From JAPPLB01 sp965206655 (GTDB lineage: Bacteria > Acidobacteriota > Terriglobia > Bryobacterales > UBA6623), in the NCBI GenBank assembly GCA_965206655.1, contig CBDBKC010000038.1, forward strand, positions 1,736,001 to 1,800,000: DNA of 64,000 nucleotides, read 5' to 3'. Positions within the stretch are counted from its first letter, which is position 1. Every line of letters begins with the position of its first letter. Below, one piece after another: positions 1 to 8,251 of this stretch. Under the pieces are notes generated by a model, which saw nothing but the letters and a program-made list of their open reading frames with translations, ran no database searches and had not been told where the DNA came from. Position numbers and translations under genes: made by a program.

Positions 1-612
1 GAACTCGAGCAGATCGCGCGGGTAATCCTCCACGAGGCCGCATACTACATCTTGGGGTCACCTGAGTCAAGTGGATACCCCACTTCAGGGGAATTGAAAG
101 CCGGCGCCAGTCTAGACATCCTAGTCAGTGTGCAGAACTGCTCTCCTGTTCCTCGGCCGGCGTTCGGAAGTAACGATTCTGAGCAGCGCTACTTTGTACA
201 CTTGGGCAACCATTGGGGCGATTCTTTACGCGGCGTTGTGATTGTCGATGACGGCCGAAGTGCATTGCCTCGGGACTTGGCACCCAAGGAGGTGACCGAA
301 CTACTCCTTCGAATTGCGGCTCCGAGTCAACCGGGAGAACATATTTTGGAACTGGACATGGTACAGGAAGGTGTAACTTGGTTTGCTCAGAGAGGGTCTA
401 CGACCTGGAGGACTAGAGTAAAGGTTACCAAGGCGACCGAATATGAAACCAATAATGCAATTGATGGACGCGGAGGCCGAATGGAAATGTACGGAGTCCC
501 CCGGGACGAGATGGTTGCTCTGATAGAGGACAGCGGCGGGGAGGTGCTGGCGGTAGACAGTGATCCTATATCGGGATGGATGGGTTATCGGTACTCACTA
601 CTGTCCGGTTAG
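1..612 (+). CDS. C-terminal part of a surface-polysaccharide methyltransferase/glycosyltransferase-type protein, tail replaced by IS4
   Basis: The frame is open from the first base, so the gene starts outside the window. The visible ~200 residues contain a beta-sandwich region with the motif LELDMVQEGVTWFA, which in known proteins belongs to the Wzt-C-like module of O-antigen/exopolysaccharide proteins. A tail segment (MYGVPRDEMVALIEDSGGEV) is usual at the end of class I methyltransferases in such clusters. An IS4-family element begins at base 596, inside the last codons, so translation now stops at 610-612 within the IS. Removing the IS and one 9-bp target copy gives MGYRYYVRKR and a stop at 1939-1941, which matches the family's usual Tyr-rich end. 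Only about five residues are lost, so function may survive. The catalytic domain is not visible, so methyltransferase versus glycosyltransferase is undecided. Confidence 0.6.
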   Translation, partial: ELEQIARVILHEAAYYILGSPESSGYPTSGELKAGASLDILVSVQNCSPVPRPAFGSNDSEQRYFVHLGNHWGDSLRGVVIVDDGRSALPRDLAPKEVTELLLRIAAPSQPGEHILELDMVQEGVTWFAQRGSTTWRTRVKVTKATEYETNNAIDGRGGRMEMYGVPRDEMVALIEDSGGEVLAVDSDPISGWMGYRYSLLSG

Positions 613-1915
613 AAGTCGAATAGAATCAGCTGGTTGGGGTGATCGAGTAAGTTTTCATGGGAGTCTGATGGCTGCAAGGCCTGTAAAATGGGCGTTTTCT
701 CAAATAGGGTAACGCTGAGAATCTGTAGGATTTGGTAGAGACTCGCCTCCAGGCCCAACCTCTTCCGCACGATCGCCACCAGCACGTACACCGAGACGGC
801 GATCCAAATCTGGGTCTTCACGGCGTTCTCGCTGGCGCCGTAGAACTTCTTGATCCGCAAGTGCTGCTTGACCCACTTGAAGAACAGCTCCACCTGCCAG
901 CGCGAACGGTAGATCTCGGCGATGGTCAGTGCCGGGAGCGCGAAGTTGTTGGTCAGGAACTTCAGCCGCTTGTTCGTCGCGGCGTCGACGTAGCTGACGC
1001 GCCTCAACGGGTCCGGATAGACTTTGGCCGATTCGATGGCAGTCAGTATGACGGTCTGATCCGAGCGCACGCCCGTAGATTTGTCGACGGGATGCGAGTA
1101 GCGCCGTTGGAGCAAGATGTTCTTCTTGGTTCGCACGACGAAGAACGACGAGCAGAGGGTGAACACGAAGAGGCGTTCGAAATCCACGTAGGCCCGATCC
1201 ATAACGTAGAAGGCGCCGGGCTCGGGTAGGAACTCGTCGAGGATGTTGACGTCGTGCGTTTTGCCGTCGGTAATGCGGATAAACGTGGGGATGTTACCGT
1301 GCAGGTCCAACAGCGTGTGCATCTTCACGGCGGCCTTGCGCCGGCGGAACTTGGCCCACGGGAACAGCGAGAGGCACAGGTCGATGGTGGTCGAGTCCAG
1401 AGCGTAGAGACTTTGATTGAGATCCACGCCGATCGGATCGCGGGCATACAAGGGCCGCGCGATGCGAATCAAGGCCTGAGCGAAATCGGCATAGATCCGC
1501 CAGTCGCGCGACTCGTTAGCGTCGGCCAGTGTCGAGCGCGCGACGTTGCCGCGGAATCCCATGTGGTAGAGCTTGCCGCCAAGCGAACGCAGGCACGCTT
1601 CGATATCGCGGAGGCTTTCGCGGTAGGTCAACTGGGCGAAGGACATCGAGAGGAACTGATCCCAGCAGGAGAAGCTGCGCGAGCCCCGGTCGCCATCGTA
1701 GCGGGCCACACAGCGCCGGAACTCGCGATCCGGAAGAAAGCTGATCAACTGCGCGAATACGGTGCGGCCCAGATTCATGAGCCATTGTCGGCTCAGGACG
1801 GATGACGCTCAAACGGCGCACCGCCGCTCAAATCGCGGCAAGAAAAAACAACACCTAACCCACTTTTCTACAACCAGTTGCAGGCCGCCCACCGCTTATC
1901 AGCCGGACAGTAGTG
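596..1915. mobile_element. Complete IS4-family insertion sequence (1320 bp) with 9-bp target duplication
   Basis: The ends are perfect 13-bp inverted repeats, CACTACTGTCCGG at 596-608 and its complement at 1903-1915. The element is flanked by the direct repeat ATCGGTACT (587-595 and 1916-1924), a 9-bp target duplication within the range known for IS4 elements. It carries one transposase on the minus strand whose stop lies next to the left repeat. Because repeats and target duplication are intact, the insertion looks recent and unrearranged. Confidence 0.93.
609..1778 (-). CDS. IS4-family DDE transposase
   Basis: A 389-residue cut-and-paste transposase. The N-terminus resembles the DUF4372 region seen in many IS4 transposases (FLPDREFRRCVARYDGDRG), followed by an RNase-H-like DDE domain. 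Visible catalytic motifs are LDSTTIDL (first Asp, near residue 128), VMDRAYVDF (second Asp) and the IS4 signature YRSRWQVELFFKWVKQ containing the Glu. The length is normal for the family and the frame is intact, so the enzyme is probably active. The stop codon overlaps the inner edge of the left terminal repeat. Plus-strand ORFs inside it are antisense shadows. Confidence 0.93.
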   Translation of the reverse strand: MNLGRTVFAQLISFLPDREFRRCVARYDGDRGSRSFSCWDQFLSMSFAQLTYRESLRDIEACLRSLGGKLYHMGFRGNVARSTLADANESRDWRIYADFAQALIRIARPLYARDPIGVDLNQSLYALDSTTIDLCLSLFPWAKFRRRKAAVKMHTLLDLHGNIPTFIRITDGKTHDVNILDEFLPEPGAFYVMDRAYVDFERLFVFTLCSSFFVVRTKKNILLQRRYSHPVDKSTGVRSDQTVILTAIESAKVYPDPLRRVSYVDAATNKRLKFLTNNFALPALTIAEIYRSRWQVELFFKWVKQHLRIKKFYGASENAVKTQIWIAVSVYVLVAIVRKRLGLEASLYQILQILSVTLFEKTPILQALQPSDSHENLLDHPNQLILFDF

Positions 1916-1941
1916 ATCGGTACTATGTACGAAAAAGATAG

Positions 1942-2285
1942 AGCACGCTGAAACCTTCCGACCTGAGTGCTCAGATCGGCGGGCCAGGATCCTCCCGCCG
2001 GACTTCGTGCTAGGGTAAGTTTCCCTGGCCACTGCTTTGAAATGAGACGTACTCAGCTACCCATAACTTGGGAAAACGCATAACTCTCCGATGGCGGGGT
2101 CAAGTCGGATCGCCGCAACTTGTAAGCTTCCGGGAAACTCTGCCAGCTCAACCGTAGCCCTCCGCATGCGACTCCGCATTTTCTTCAGCGCCCATAGTAC
2201 ACTGGATAGCTGTGTGAAGTCTCTGCCGCGGCAGGCTTGTGACGGCTGAGGCAGGGACGAACGAAGCCGAGCTGATCGAGCCCCC
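1942..2285. other. Gene-free stretch between the IS4-truncated gene and gmd
   Basis: I see no convincing coding sequence on either strand in these 344 bases. The one clear structure is a 7-bp GC hairpin (CGGCGGG at 1977-1983 pairing with 1994-2000, loop of 10). It lies 35 bases after the original stop of the upstream gene but has no T-run, so it would be a weak terminator at best. The promoter for gmd probably lies in the right half, but I cannot point to convincing -35/-10 boxes. Confidence 0.45.
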
Positions 2286-2617
2286 ATGAAGCGCGCCCTC
2301 ATCACTGGAATCACCGGCCAAGACGGGGCTTACCTCACACGGTTTCTTTTGGCAAAGGGGTATGAGGTTCATGGGCTTATCCGCCGTGCGAGCGCACTGA
2401 ATACGCACCGGATCGACGATATTTATCAGGACCCCCATGACCAGGAATGCAGGTTATTTCTGCACTACGGCGACTTGACGGAGGGAACATCTCTACTCAA
2501 GGTGCTAATGAAGGCAGAACCTGATGAAGTGTATAACCTGGCGGCGCAGTCCCACGTTATGGTCTCTTTTGAGCAGCCTGAGTACACCGCCAACGTCGTG
2601 GCGTTGGGAGCGTTAAG

Positions 2618-4283
2618 CCCGGATTCCCACTTTAGTTTCGATTCTGCTAACCATCGGGTGGCCTCGGACGCCTTTATTTATGCGGGTTGGAAAGCACTCA
2701 AGGCGCTGAGGAGATCAACACCCAATGGGTGAAAAAGAAAACAAACCGTTCCAGCTAAGCTTCAACGGCTTATTGAAAGTCGATTTCCAAGGATCGCGTG
2801 TCACTTCCGACGGCGGGCTGATCCTGGTCCGCGAGCTGGACGAGCGACTCGGACTCGGGAAGCTGATCGACGAACAGCTCAGTGACCCACGGCAAGGCTT
2901 GAACAAGAAGTTCCCGCTGGCCGATCTGCTGCGGCAGTCAGTCTACTCTCGGCTGGCAGGCTACGAGGACCTCAATGACGCCGTCCGAGTGTCGGCTGAC
3001 CCGACGTTTCGCTTGATCGGCTCGAAGAGGAACTGGGATCGCGGCGGGGCACTGACCTCGCGACTGCAGAGCTTCGAGACGGAGATGCTGGCGAGCGAGG
3101 AGAACTTGCTGGGGCTGATGGCTGTGAACCGCGAGCTGGTGGCGCAAGCCGAGACGCAAGACGACTCCGAGCGCGTCGTGCTCGACATGGATTCGACCGA
3201 AAGCCCTGTCCACGGCCAGCAAGAGGGCAGCGCCTACAACGGCCATTTCGAGTCGGTCTGCTACCACCCGCTGTTGTTGTTCAACCAGCATGGGGATTGC
3301 CTGGCGGCGAAGCTGCGTCCAGGCAACGTGCACAGCGCTGAGGACTGGAAGGAGTTGCTGCTGCCCGAGATCAAGCGCCAACAGGCTGTGGGCAAACAGG
3401 TCACCTTCCGGGGCGATGCGGCCTTTGCCAAGCCGGAGATTTATGAGTTTTCGGAGGAACGCGGAGTGCAGTACGCCATTCGCATTCCGGCCAACAAGAG
3501 CTTGGAATTGGCGATCGAAGACATCTTGTTTCGCCCGCCGGGCAGGCCGGGTCGCAAGCCCTTGGTGCGCTACAAGAGCTTCCGCTATCAGGCGGAGAGT
3601 TGGTCCAAGCCGCGACGCATCGTGGCCAAGGTCGAGCATCATCTCGGTGAGCTGTTCCCGCGGGTCGGATTTATCGTGACCAACATGAGCTTGCCAAGCC
3701 GGTCGGTGGTGCGCTTCTACAACAAGCGCGGCACGGCCGAGCAATGGATTAAAGAAGGCAAACAGGCCACGCACTGGACGCGGCTTTCGTGCCATCGCTT
3801 TCGGGCCAACGAAGTGCGACTGCAACTCAGCGTGCTGGCCTACAACCTGGGCAACTTGTGGCGGCGGCTCGGACTGCCGAACAGGATCAAGAGTTGGTCG
3901 CTCACGAGCTTGCAGCAGCGGCTGATGAAGACCGGCGGCCGGCTGGTCAAGCACGCGCGCTACTACTGGTTGCTGCTGGCCGAGGGGCATCTGAACCGGC
4001 GGCTGTTCGGTGACATGCTGCACAGGATCTGGGCGCTGCCGCTGCCGAGCGGGTAGCGTTACCTGGACGAGGATCAACAGTTTTTAGCTCCGAAAAGGCT
4101 TCGCAGGGAGCAGTGTCGGCCGGTGTGCCGTTCAGCCCGCTCCATCAACGTCTGTGAGCGGACGGACGGGTTTTGGGGCCTGCCGCCGGAGGTGATGTGC
4201 AGGGTTCAGCGCGGAAAGACGTGGTCTTCGGGGCAGCGCGGGTGTATACTTTCACCGTGCCAGGGCCAAAATGGAAATCCTGG
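2618..4283. mobile_element. IS1380-family insertion sequence, copy 1 (1666 bp)
   Basis: The left end CCCGGATTCCCACTTTAG and the right end (complement strand CCAGGATTTCCATTTTGG) form imperfect inverted repeats starting with CC, as in IS1380 elements. The flanking direct repeat TTAAG occurs at 2613-2617 and 4284-4288. The element is the same length and almost the same sequence as 16714-18379. It is inserted in gmd in the sense orientation. Confidence 0.93.
2725..4056 (+). CDS. IS1380-family transposase (copy 1)
   Basis: A 443-residue DDE transposase. The motifs VLDMDSTESPVHG (Asp), FRGDAAFAKPEIYE (Asp) and YNKRGTAEQWIKEGKQ (Glu) mark the catalytic triad typical of IS1380. The ATG is preceded by GAGGAG at about 11-base spacing. 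The protein differs from the copy at 16941-18272 by one residue (Gln in place of His in KLIDEQLSDP). The frame is intact, so it is likely functional. The long 379-residue reading frame on the opposite strand is a shadow of this gene. Confidence 0.95.
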   Translation: MGEKENKPFQLSFNGLLKVDFQGSRVTSDGGLILVRELDERLGLGKLIDEQLSDPRQGLNKKFPLADLLRQSVYSRLAGYEDLNDAVRVSADPTFRLIGSKRNWDRGGALTSRLQSFETEMLASEENLLGLMAVNRELVAQAETQDDSERVVLDMDSTESPVHGQQEGSAYNGHFESVCYHPLLLFNQHGDCLAAKLRPGNVHSAEDWKELLLPEIKRQQAVGKQVTFRGDAAFAKPEIYEFSEERGVQYAIRIPANKSLELAIEDILFRPPGRPGRKPLVRYKSFRYQAESWSKPRRIVAKVEHHLGELFPRVGFIVTNMSLPSRSVVRFYNKRGTAEQWIKEGKQATHWTRLSCHRFRANEVRLQLSVLAYNLGNLWRRLGLPNRIKSWSLTSLQQRLMKTGGRLVKHARYYWLLLAEGHLNRRLFGDMLHRIWALPLPSG

Positions 4284-4995
4284 TTAAGACTCCTCGATGC
4301 TGTCAGGGGATACCAGCGCATAACCGATAGAGAAATTCGCTTCTACCAGGCGGGGTCCTCGGAGATGTTCGGATCGGCGTCTCCGCCTCAGAGCGAGCAG
4401 ACGCCGTTTCGCCCTCGAAGTCCCTATGCTATCAGCAAGGTAGCTGCTCATTGGCACGCGGTCAACTATCGTGAAGCCTACGGTATGTTCGTGGCCAATG
4501 GTATCTTGTTCAATCACGAATCTCCGGTGCGGGGCGAAACCTTCGTCACGCGCAAGATTAGCAGAGCCATTACTCGGATCAAGGTTGGGCTGCAGGAAAG
4601 GCTTTACCTCGGAAATCTCGATGCTCGACGGGACTGGGGTTTTGCCGGAGACTACGTCCGGGCGATGTGGATGATGTTGCAGCAGCCGGATGCCGATGAT
4701 TACGTGATTGCCACGGGTGAATCACATTCCGTACGCGAATTCCTCGATCACGCGGCAGAGCGATTGGGTCTGGATTGGAGAGACCTGGTCGAGATCGACA
4801 GACGCTATTGGCGTCCTGCCGAGGTTGATTTTCTCAGCGGGGATGCTTCCAAAGCGCGGCGGGATCTGGGTTGGAGCCCGACAGTCAAATTCAACGACTT
4901 AGTTCACATGATGGTGGATCACGACTTGGAACTCGCCCGTCAAGAGCAGGCGACGCATGAGTTTGGAAACCGCTTGCAATATCAGGGAGAGGTAC

Positions 4996-6045
4996 TTGGA
5001 TAGGGGAAGTACTGTCTACGTTGCCGGACACCGAGGGCTTGTCGGTTCAGCCATAGTGCGACGGCTGATCGAGGCCGGCTACGAGAGGGTGCTCAGAAGG
5101 ACCCGCGCAGAGTTGGACCTCGCAGAAGAGTCGGGTGTGCGCTCATTCTTCCAGTCGGAGAAGCCGGATTACGTATTTCTCGCGGCCGCCAAGGTGGGCG
5201 GAATCCTCGCCAACCACCAAGACCCCGCCGACTTTATCCGGGAAAACTTACTGATCCAGACTCATGTCATCGATGCGGCATATAAGAGTGGCGTGAAGAA
5301 GCTGCTCTTTCTCGGTTCATCTTGCGTATACCCGAAGCTAGCGTCTCAGCCGATCAGTGAAAGCGAACTATTGGCCGGGCCTCTTGAGTCAACGAACAGC
5401 GCGTACGCGATCGCTAAAATTGCCGGTCTCGAAATGGCGCGGGCCTACCGGGCCCAATATGGTTTTAGTGTGATCTCCCTAATGCCGAGCAATCTGTATG
5501 GGCCGGGAGACAACTTCGATCTTCAGGGTTCTCACGTGTTGCCGGCGCTGATCCGCAAGTTCCATGAGGCCAAGCAAGCCGGGCATGCTCAGGTCACCGT
5601 TTGGGGAAGCGGAACACCTAGAAGGGAGTTCCTACATGTCGACGACCTGGCGGATGCCTCCGTCTTCATGATGGAACGCTACGATGCCGAGGAGATCCTG
5701 AATATTGGCTGCGGCAATGATCTCACGCCTTTTGGAAAACCCATATCCAAAAGACGTCGCTCCATTACAAAATGTTACTCTATATTATGCGGGACGATTG
5801 CTGATTTGGCGCGGCTCGTCCAGCAGGTCGTCGGACACGAAGGACAGATTGTGTACGACCGTTCCAAGCCGAATGGCACGCCGCGAAAACTACTCGATGT
5901 GTCGAAGGCGGAGGCACTCGGTTGGCGGCCTCGAATCGATCTTTGGACGGGAATCCGTGAGACGTACGATTGGTTTCGTGGGAATGTCACGCAGCCAACG
6001 GGAGCCCGGGAGGAGTCGGACCAGGCGGTCCCGGGCGAAATGTGA
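4996..6045 (+). CDS. fcl: GDP-L-fucose synthase (WcaG/Fcl) with an in-frame 23-residue insertion
   Basis: Fcl epimerises and reduces the Gmd product to GDP-L-fucose in the cytoplasm. The NADP motif is GHRGLVGSAI, the substrate/active-site region is FLGSSCVYPK, and the catalytic YxxxK is SAYAIAK. The C-terminal family motif DRSKPNGTPRKLLDVSKAEALGW is present in full. I place the start at TTG 4996: AGGGAGAGG lies just upstream, the protein then begins like other family members (STVYVAGHRG), and it overlaps the gmd stop by 8 bases. An ATG at 4957 is the alternative. An insertion of 23 codons (5728-5796) splits the conserved GNDLT-IADLARLV segment. The reading frame survives, but the extra loop may impair the enzyme. 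With gmd broken upstream, substrate would have to come from the Gmd paralogue at 10110. Confidence 0.9.
   Translation: MDRGSTVYVAGHRGLVGSAIVRRLIEAGYERVLRRTRAELDLAEESGVRSFFQSEKPDYVFLAAAKVGGILANHQDPADFIRENLLIQTHVIDAAYKSGVKKLLFLGSSCVYPKLASQPISESELLAGPLESTNSAYAIAKIAGLEMARAYRAQYGFSVISLMPSNLYGPGDNFDLQGSHVLPALIRKFHEAKQAGHAQVTVWGSGTPRREFLHVDDLADASVFMMERYDAEEILNIGCGNDLTPFGKPISKRRRSITKCYSILCGTIADLARLVQQVVGHEGQIVYDRSKPNGTPRKLLDVSKAEALGWRPRIDLWTGIRETYDWFRGNVTQPTGAREESDQAVPGEM
5728..5796 (+). other. 69-bp in-frame insertion inside fcl with internal hairpin
   Basis: Family comparison predicts the codons ...GAT CTC ACG ATT GCT GAT... to be continuous. Here 69 AT-rich bases intervene, flanked by ACG on both sides (5725-5727 and 5794-5796), like a 3-bp target duplication. 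The insert contains an 8-bp perfect inverted repeat, CTTTTGGA / TCCAAAAG, separated by 9 bases, near its left end. It adds 23 residues that match nothing in the family. It could be a scar or miniature element rather than a natural loop. Confidence 0.75.
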
Positions 6046-6607
6046 GGCGGAGTTCTGCGAGGAGACTGACGGGCGATTCACAGGGCTCGCAGCGACAGGC
6101 GTGTGTTAGTTGCCGTCCAGCTACCCAACTCGGCCAAACCGCTCGTCTCGCCTGATAAGTCTCTTAGCCACAACGAATGCTCCTTCGTTCCCGCCTGTAG
6201 GAACTCAATGTCCAGATCCAGGGTCCGGGTTGGGCCGGCGGATGAGACCGCGGAATTACCTAGGTCAACCTGGCACTGAGAGTTTTGCAGCACTCCCGGC
6301 GAACCTACGACCAGGGATGTCAGCCAGGCGCTGCCGTCGTCGTTGCGCAAGAACAGCCGGTTGCCTTGCGGCGCGTAATGCAGGTAGCACGAGTTCGCCA
6401 CGGAACGGCTTTCATGGACGATGATCTGGGCCCAACTGATGTCCTCAACGCCGTTCGGGTCCGACATCGCGTAGCTGAAGATGGCACCCGAGCCTATACC
6501 ATTCGCCGGTGTCACTGAGTCCGCCGTCGGCGGCTGGTTCACGGGCGCTCCGCCGTAACTGACCGTGACGCTGAGACCATCTTGATCCGCACTGTTGACT
6601 AAGAGGG

Positions 6608-7077
6608 ACATCCATGATAGGTATCTGTCAAGGATGGATGCAGGCATCCTAAGCCTCCCGTGAGCAGGGTGGTTGTGTCGAACGGTGACCAAGCGTGGCA
6701 GCGAGCGTTTGTGCGAATCCAGTCCCAGGGTCAACGAGTCACGTGACCAGACATCCATGTGCGCGCATCGGGTCGCCCGGCATCGCCGGGGGACCGTCGC
6801 GGAAGATTCAGTTTGTGTCAAAGCCCGCCGGTCTCGAAACAGACATCCATGATAGGTATCTGTCAAGGATGGATGCAGGCATCCTAAGCCTCCCGTGAGC
6901 AGGGTGGTTGTGTCGAACGGTGACCAAGCGTGGCAGCGAGCGTTTGTGCGAATCCAGTCCCAGGGTCAACGAGTCACGTGACCAGACATCCATGTGCGCG
7001 CATCGGGTCGCCCGGCATCGCCGGGGGACCGTCGCGGAAGATTCAGTTTGTGTCAAAGCCCGCCGGTCTCGAAACAG
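6608..7077. repeat. 235-bp perfect-looking tandem duplication in the IS110 non-coding end
   Basis: The unit 6608-6842 is repeated at 6843-7077 with a period of 235 bases. Each unit begins with the subterminal repeat (ACATCCATGATAGGTATCTG) and contains a strong hairpin around GCCCGGCATCGCCGGGG and the palindrome GTCACGTGAC. Neither strand encodes a recognisable protein; the open frames through it are low-complexity Arg/Ser-rich shadows. The second unit continues into unique sequence up to the transposase, so it is probably the original and the first an added copy. A diverged single copy is at 23390-23773. Confidence 0.9.
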
Positions 7078-7219
7078 ACACAATGAACGCATCAGAAGTT
7101 TCGCAACGAAACTCCCTCGCGTAGTCCCTCTCGGCGAGAACCGGCGGGCAACTCGTGACACCGCGCTAGGTCGGTGAAAATCTTCGTTTCTCCTTTCAAC
7201 AGAAAAAGCGGATTTGCTC

Positions 7220-8251
7220 TTACGCCGCCGCGTCCTCAACGCGCGGCACAAACGGCCGGCCACTCGTGTCCACCGCCCACAAATACGCCACCAGCTTGCG
7301 CGCCACTACCAACGTCGCGCGATTGCGCGGGCCTCGCTCGAGTTCCCGCTCGTAGATGGCGCGCAACTGTGGATTCCAACGCGGCGCCAGTTTCGCCGCC
7401 TCGATCAGCACCCGCTGCAAATGTTTGTTGCGCTGCTTCGACAGCGGTCCGCGCTGCGTCTTTCCGGCCGACTCGCGCTGCGCCGCGCACAGCCCGCTAT
7501 AACTCACCACCCGGCCCAGCGCCCCGAAGCGCTCCGGTTCGACAATCTCCAGCACCCAGGTCAGCGCCGTCACTTCGCCCACGCCGCGAATCGACAGCAA
7601 CAGTTCCACGCGTTCCCGCAACAGCGGATGGCTCTCCAGCGCGCGCAGCAACTGGCGCTGCAAAGAGTCGAACATCTCCAGGCTGCCGCGCGTGATCGTC
7701 AGCAGCTCGATCACCGACTCGGGCGTGTCGCTGAGACTGTCCAGATGCGAATAGAAATATTTGCGGCCGTGCAGCCGCTTGGCATCGTAAGGTTCACCGA
7801 CTTCCATCAGCAGTCCGCTGATCTTGTTCTTCATGCGCACGGCTTCGGAAACCAGCAGGTTGCGATAGCGCAGCACGCGCCGCAGCTCACGCATTTCCGG
7901 CGGCGCCAGGTAACACTGCGGCAGTAGGTTGCAACGCAGCAGATCAGAGATCTTCGCGGCGTCGATACTGTCGTTCTTCTTCTTGCCGCAAGCAATCGCT
8001 TTCAGCATCGCCGGATGCGCCACCTGCAACTCGACAGCGTGCGGCTTGAGATGATCGTAGATCCAACCCGTAAAGATCGTTGCTTCCAGCGCGCCCACCC
8101 AAGGACGCTGGATCGCCCTGGCCCATGCCGTCAGCGCCGGCCGTGTCGCGTCGATCTTGCCGCGGGCGATGATCGTCCCATCTTTCGTCTTGGTGCAATA
8201 GCTGATCGTTTTCTTATGAATATCGAGTCCGATGTAGTACAGTTCTTCCAT
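7220..8251 (-). CDS. IS110-family DEDD transposase (recombinase)
   Basis: A 343-residue recombinase. The N-terminal RuvC-like DEDD domain shows YYIGLDIHKK (Asp), ALEATIFTGW (Glu) and KNDSIDAAKISD (two Asp). The C-terminal Tnp_20 domain has the helix-hairpin-helix-like LLLSIRGVGEVTAL and the Ser-containing VVSYSGLCAAQRESAGKTQ. I choose the ATG at 8251 because AGGAGG lies five bases upstream; the longer frame to 8332 has no such site. The frame is intact. These enzymes act with a structured guide RNA encoded in the element's non-coding end and make no target duplication. Confidence 0.93.
   Translation of the reverse strand: MEELYYIGLDIHKKTISYCTKTKDGTIIARGKIDATRPALTAWARAIQRPWVGALEATIFTGWIYDHLKPHAVELQVAHPAMLKAIACGKKKNDSIDAAKISDLLRCNLLPQCYLAPPEMRELRRVLRYRNLLVSEAVRMKNKISGLLMEVGEPYDAKRLHGRKYFYSHLDSLSDTPESVIELLTITRGSLEMFDSLQRQLLRALESHPLLRERVELLLSIRGVGEVTALTWVLEIVEPERFGALGRVVSYSGLCAAQRESAGKTQRGPLSKQRNKHLQRVLIEAAKLAPRWNPQLRAIYERELERGPRNRATLVVARKLVAYLWAVDTSGRPFVPRVEDAAA

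Larger units (their letters stand above)
2286..5003 (+). pseudogene. gmd: gmd, GDP-mannose 4,6-dehydratase, interrupted by IS1380
   Basis: Gmd converts GDP-D-mannose to GDP-4-keto-6-deoxymannose, the first step to GDP-L-fucose. The N-terminal half (2286-2617) has the NAD(P) Rossmann motif TGITGQDGAYL and the family motif LAAQSHVMVSF. The C-terminal half (4289-5003) has the catalytic YxxxK in SPYAISKVAAHW, plus LFNHESPVRGETFVTRKI and NLDARRDWG. Splicing out the IS and one TTAAG copy restores the frame as VVALGALRLLDAVRGY and gives a 348-residue protein, normal for Gmd. As it stands, translation from the native start runs into the IS and stops at 2732, so the gene is broken. fcl overlaps its end, indicating an ancestral gmd-fcl operon. 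Confidence 0.93.

Noticed and set aside
2938..4077. 379-residue minus-strand ORF inside the IS1380 copy (and its twin at 16920-18059)
   Set aside because: Antisense shadow of the transposase; Gln/Arg/His-rich translation without domains, present only because GC-rich DNA lacks stops.
6608..7077. CRISPR-like array from the tandem repeats
   Set aside because: Only two long head-to-tail units with no spacers; no cas genes in the window.
6678..7263. Open frames through the 235-bp repeats (Arg/Ser-rich proteins) as a real repeated protein
   Set aside because: Both strands are open with low-complexity content, and the third copy at 23390 does not preserve any one frame convincingly; better explained as structured non-coding DNA.
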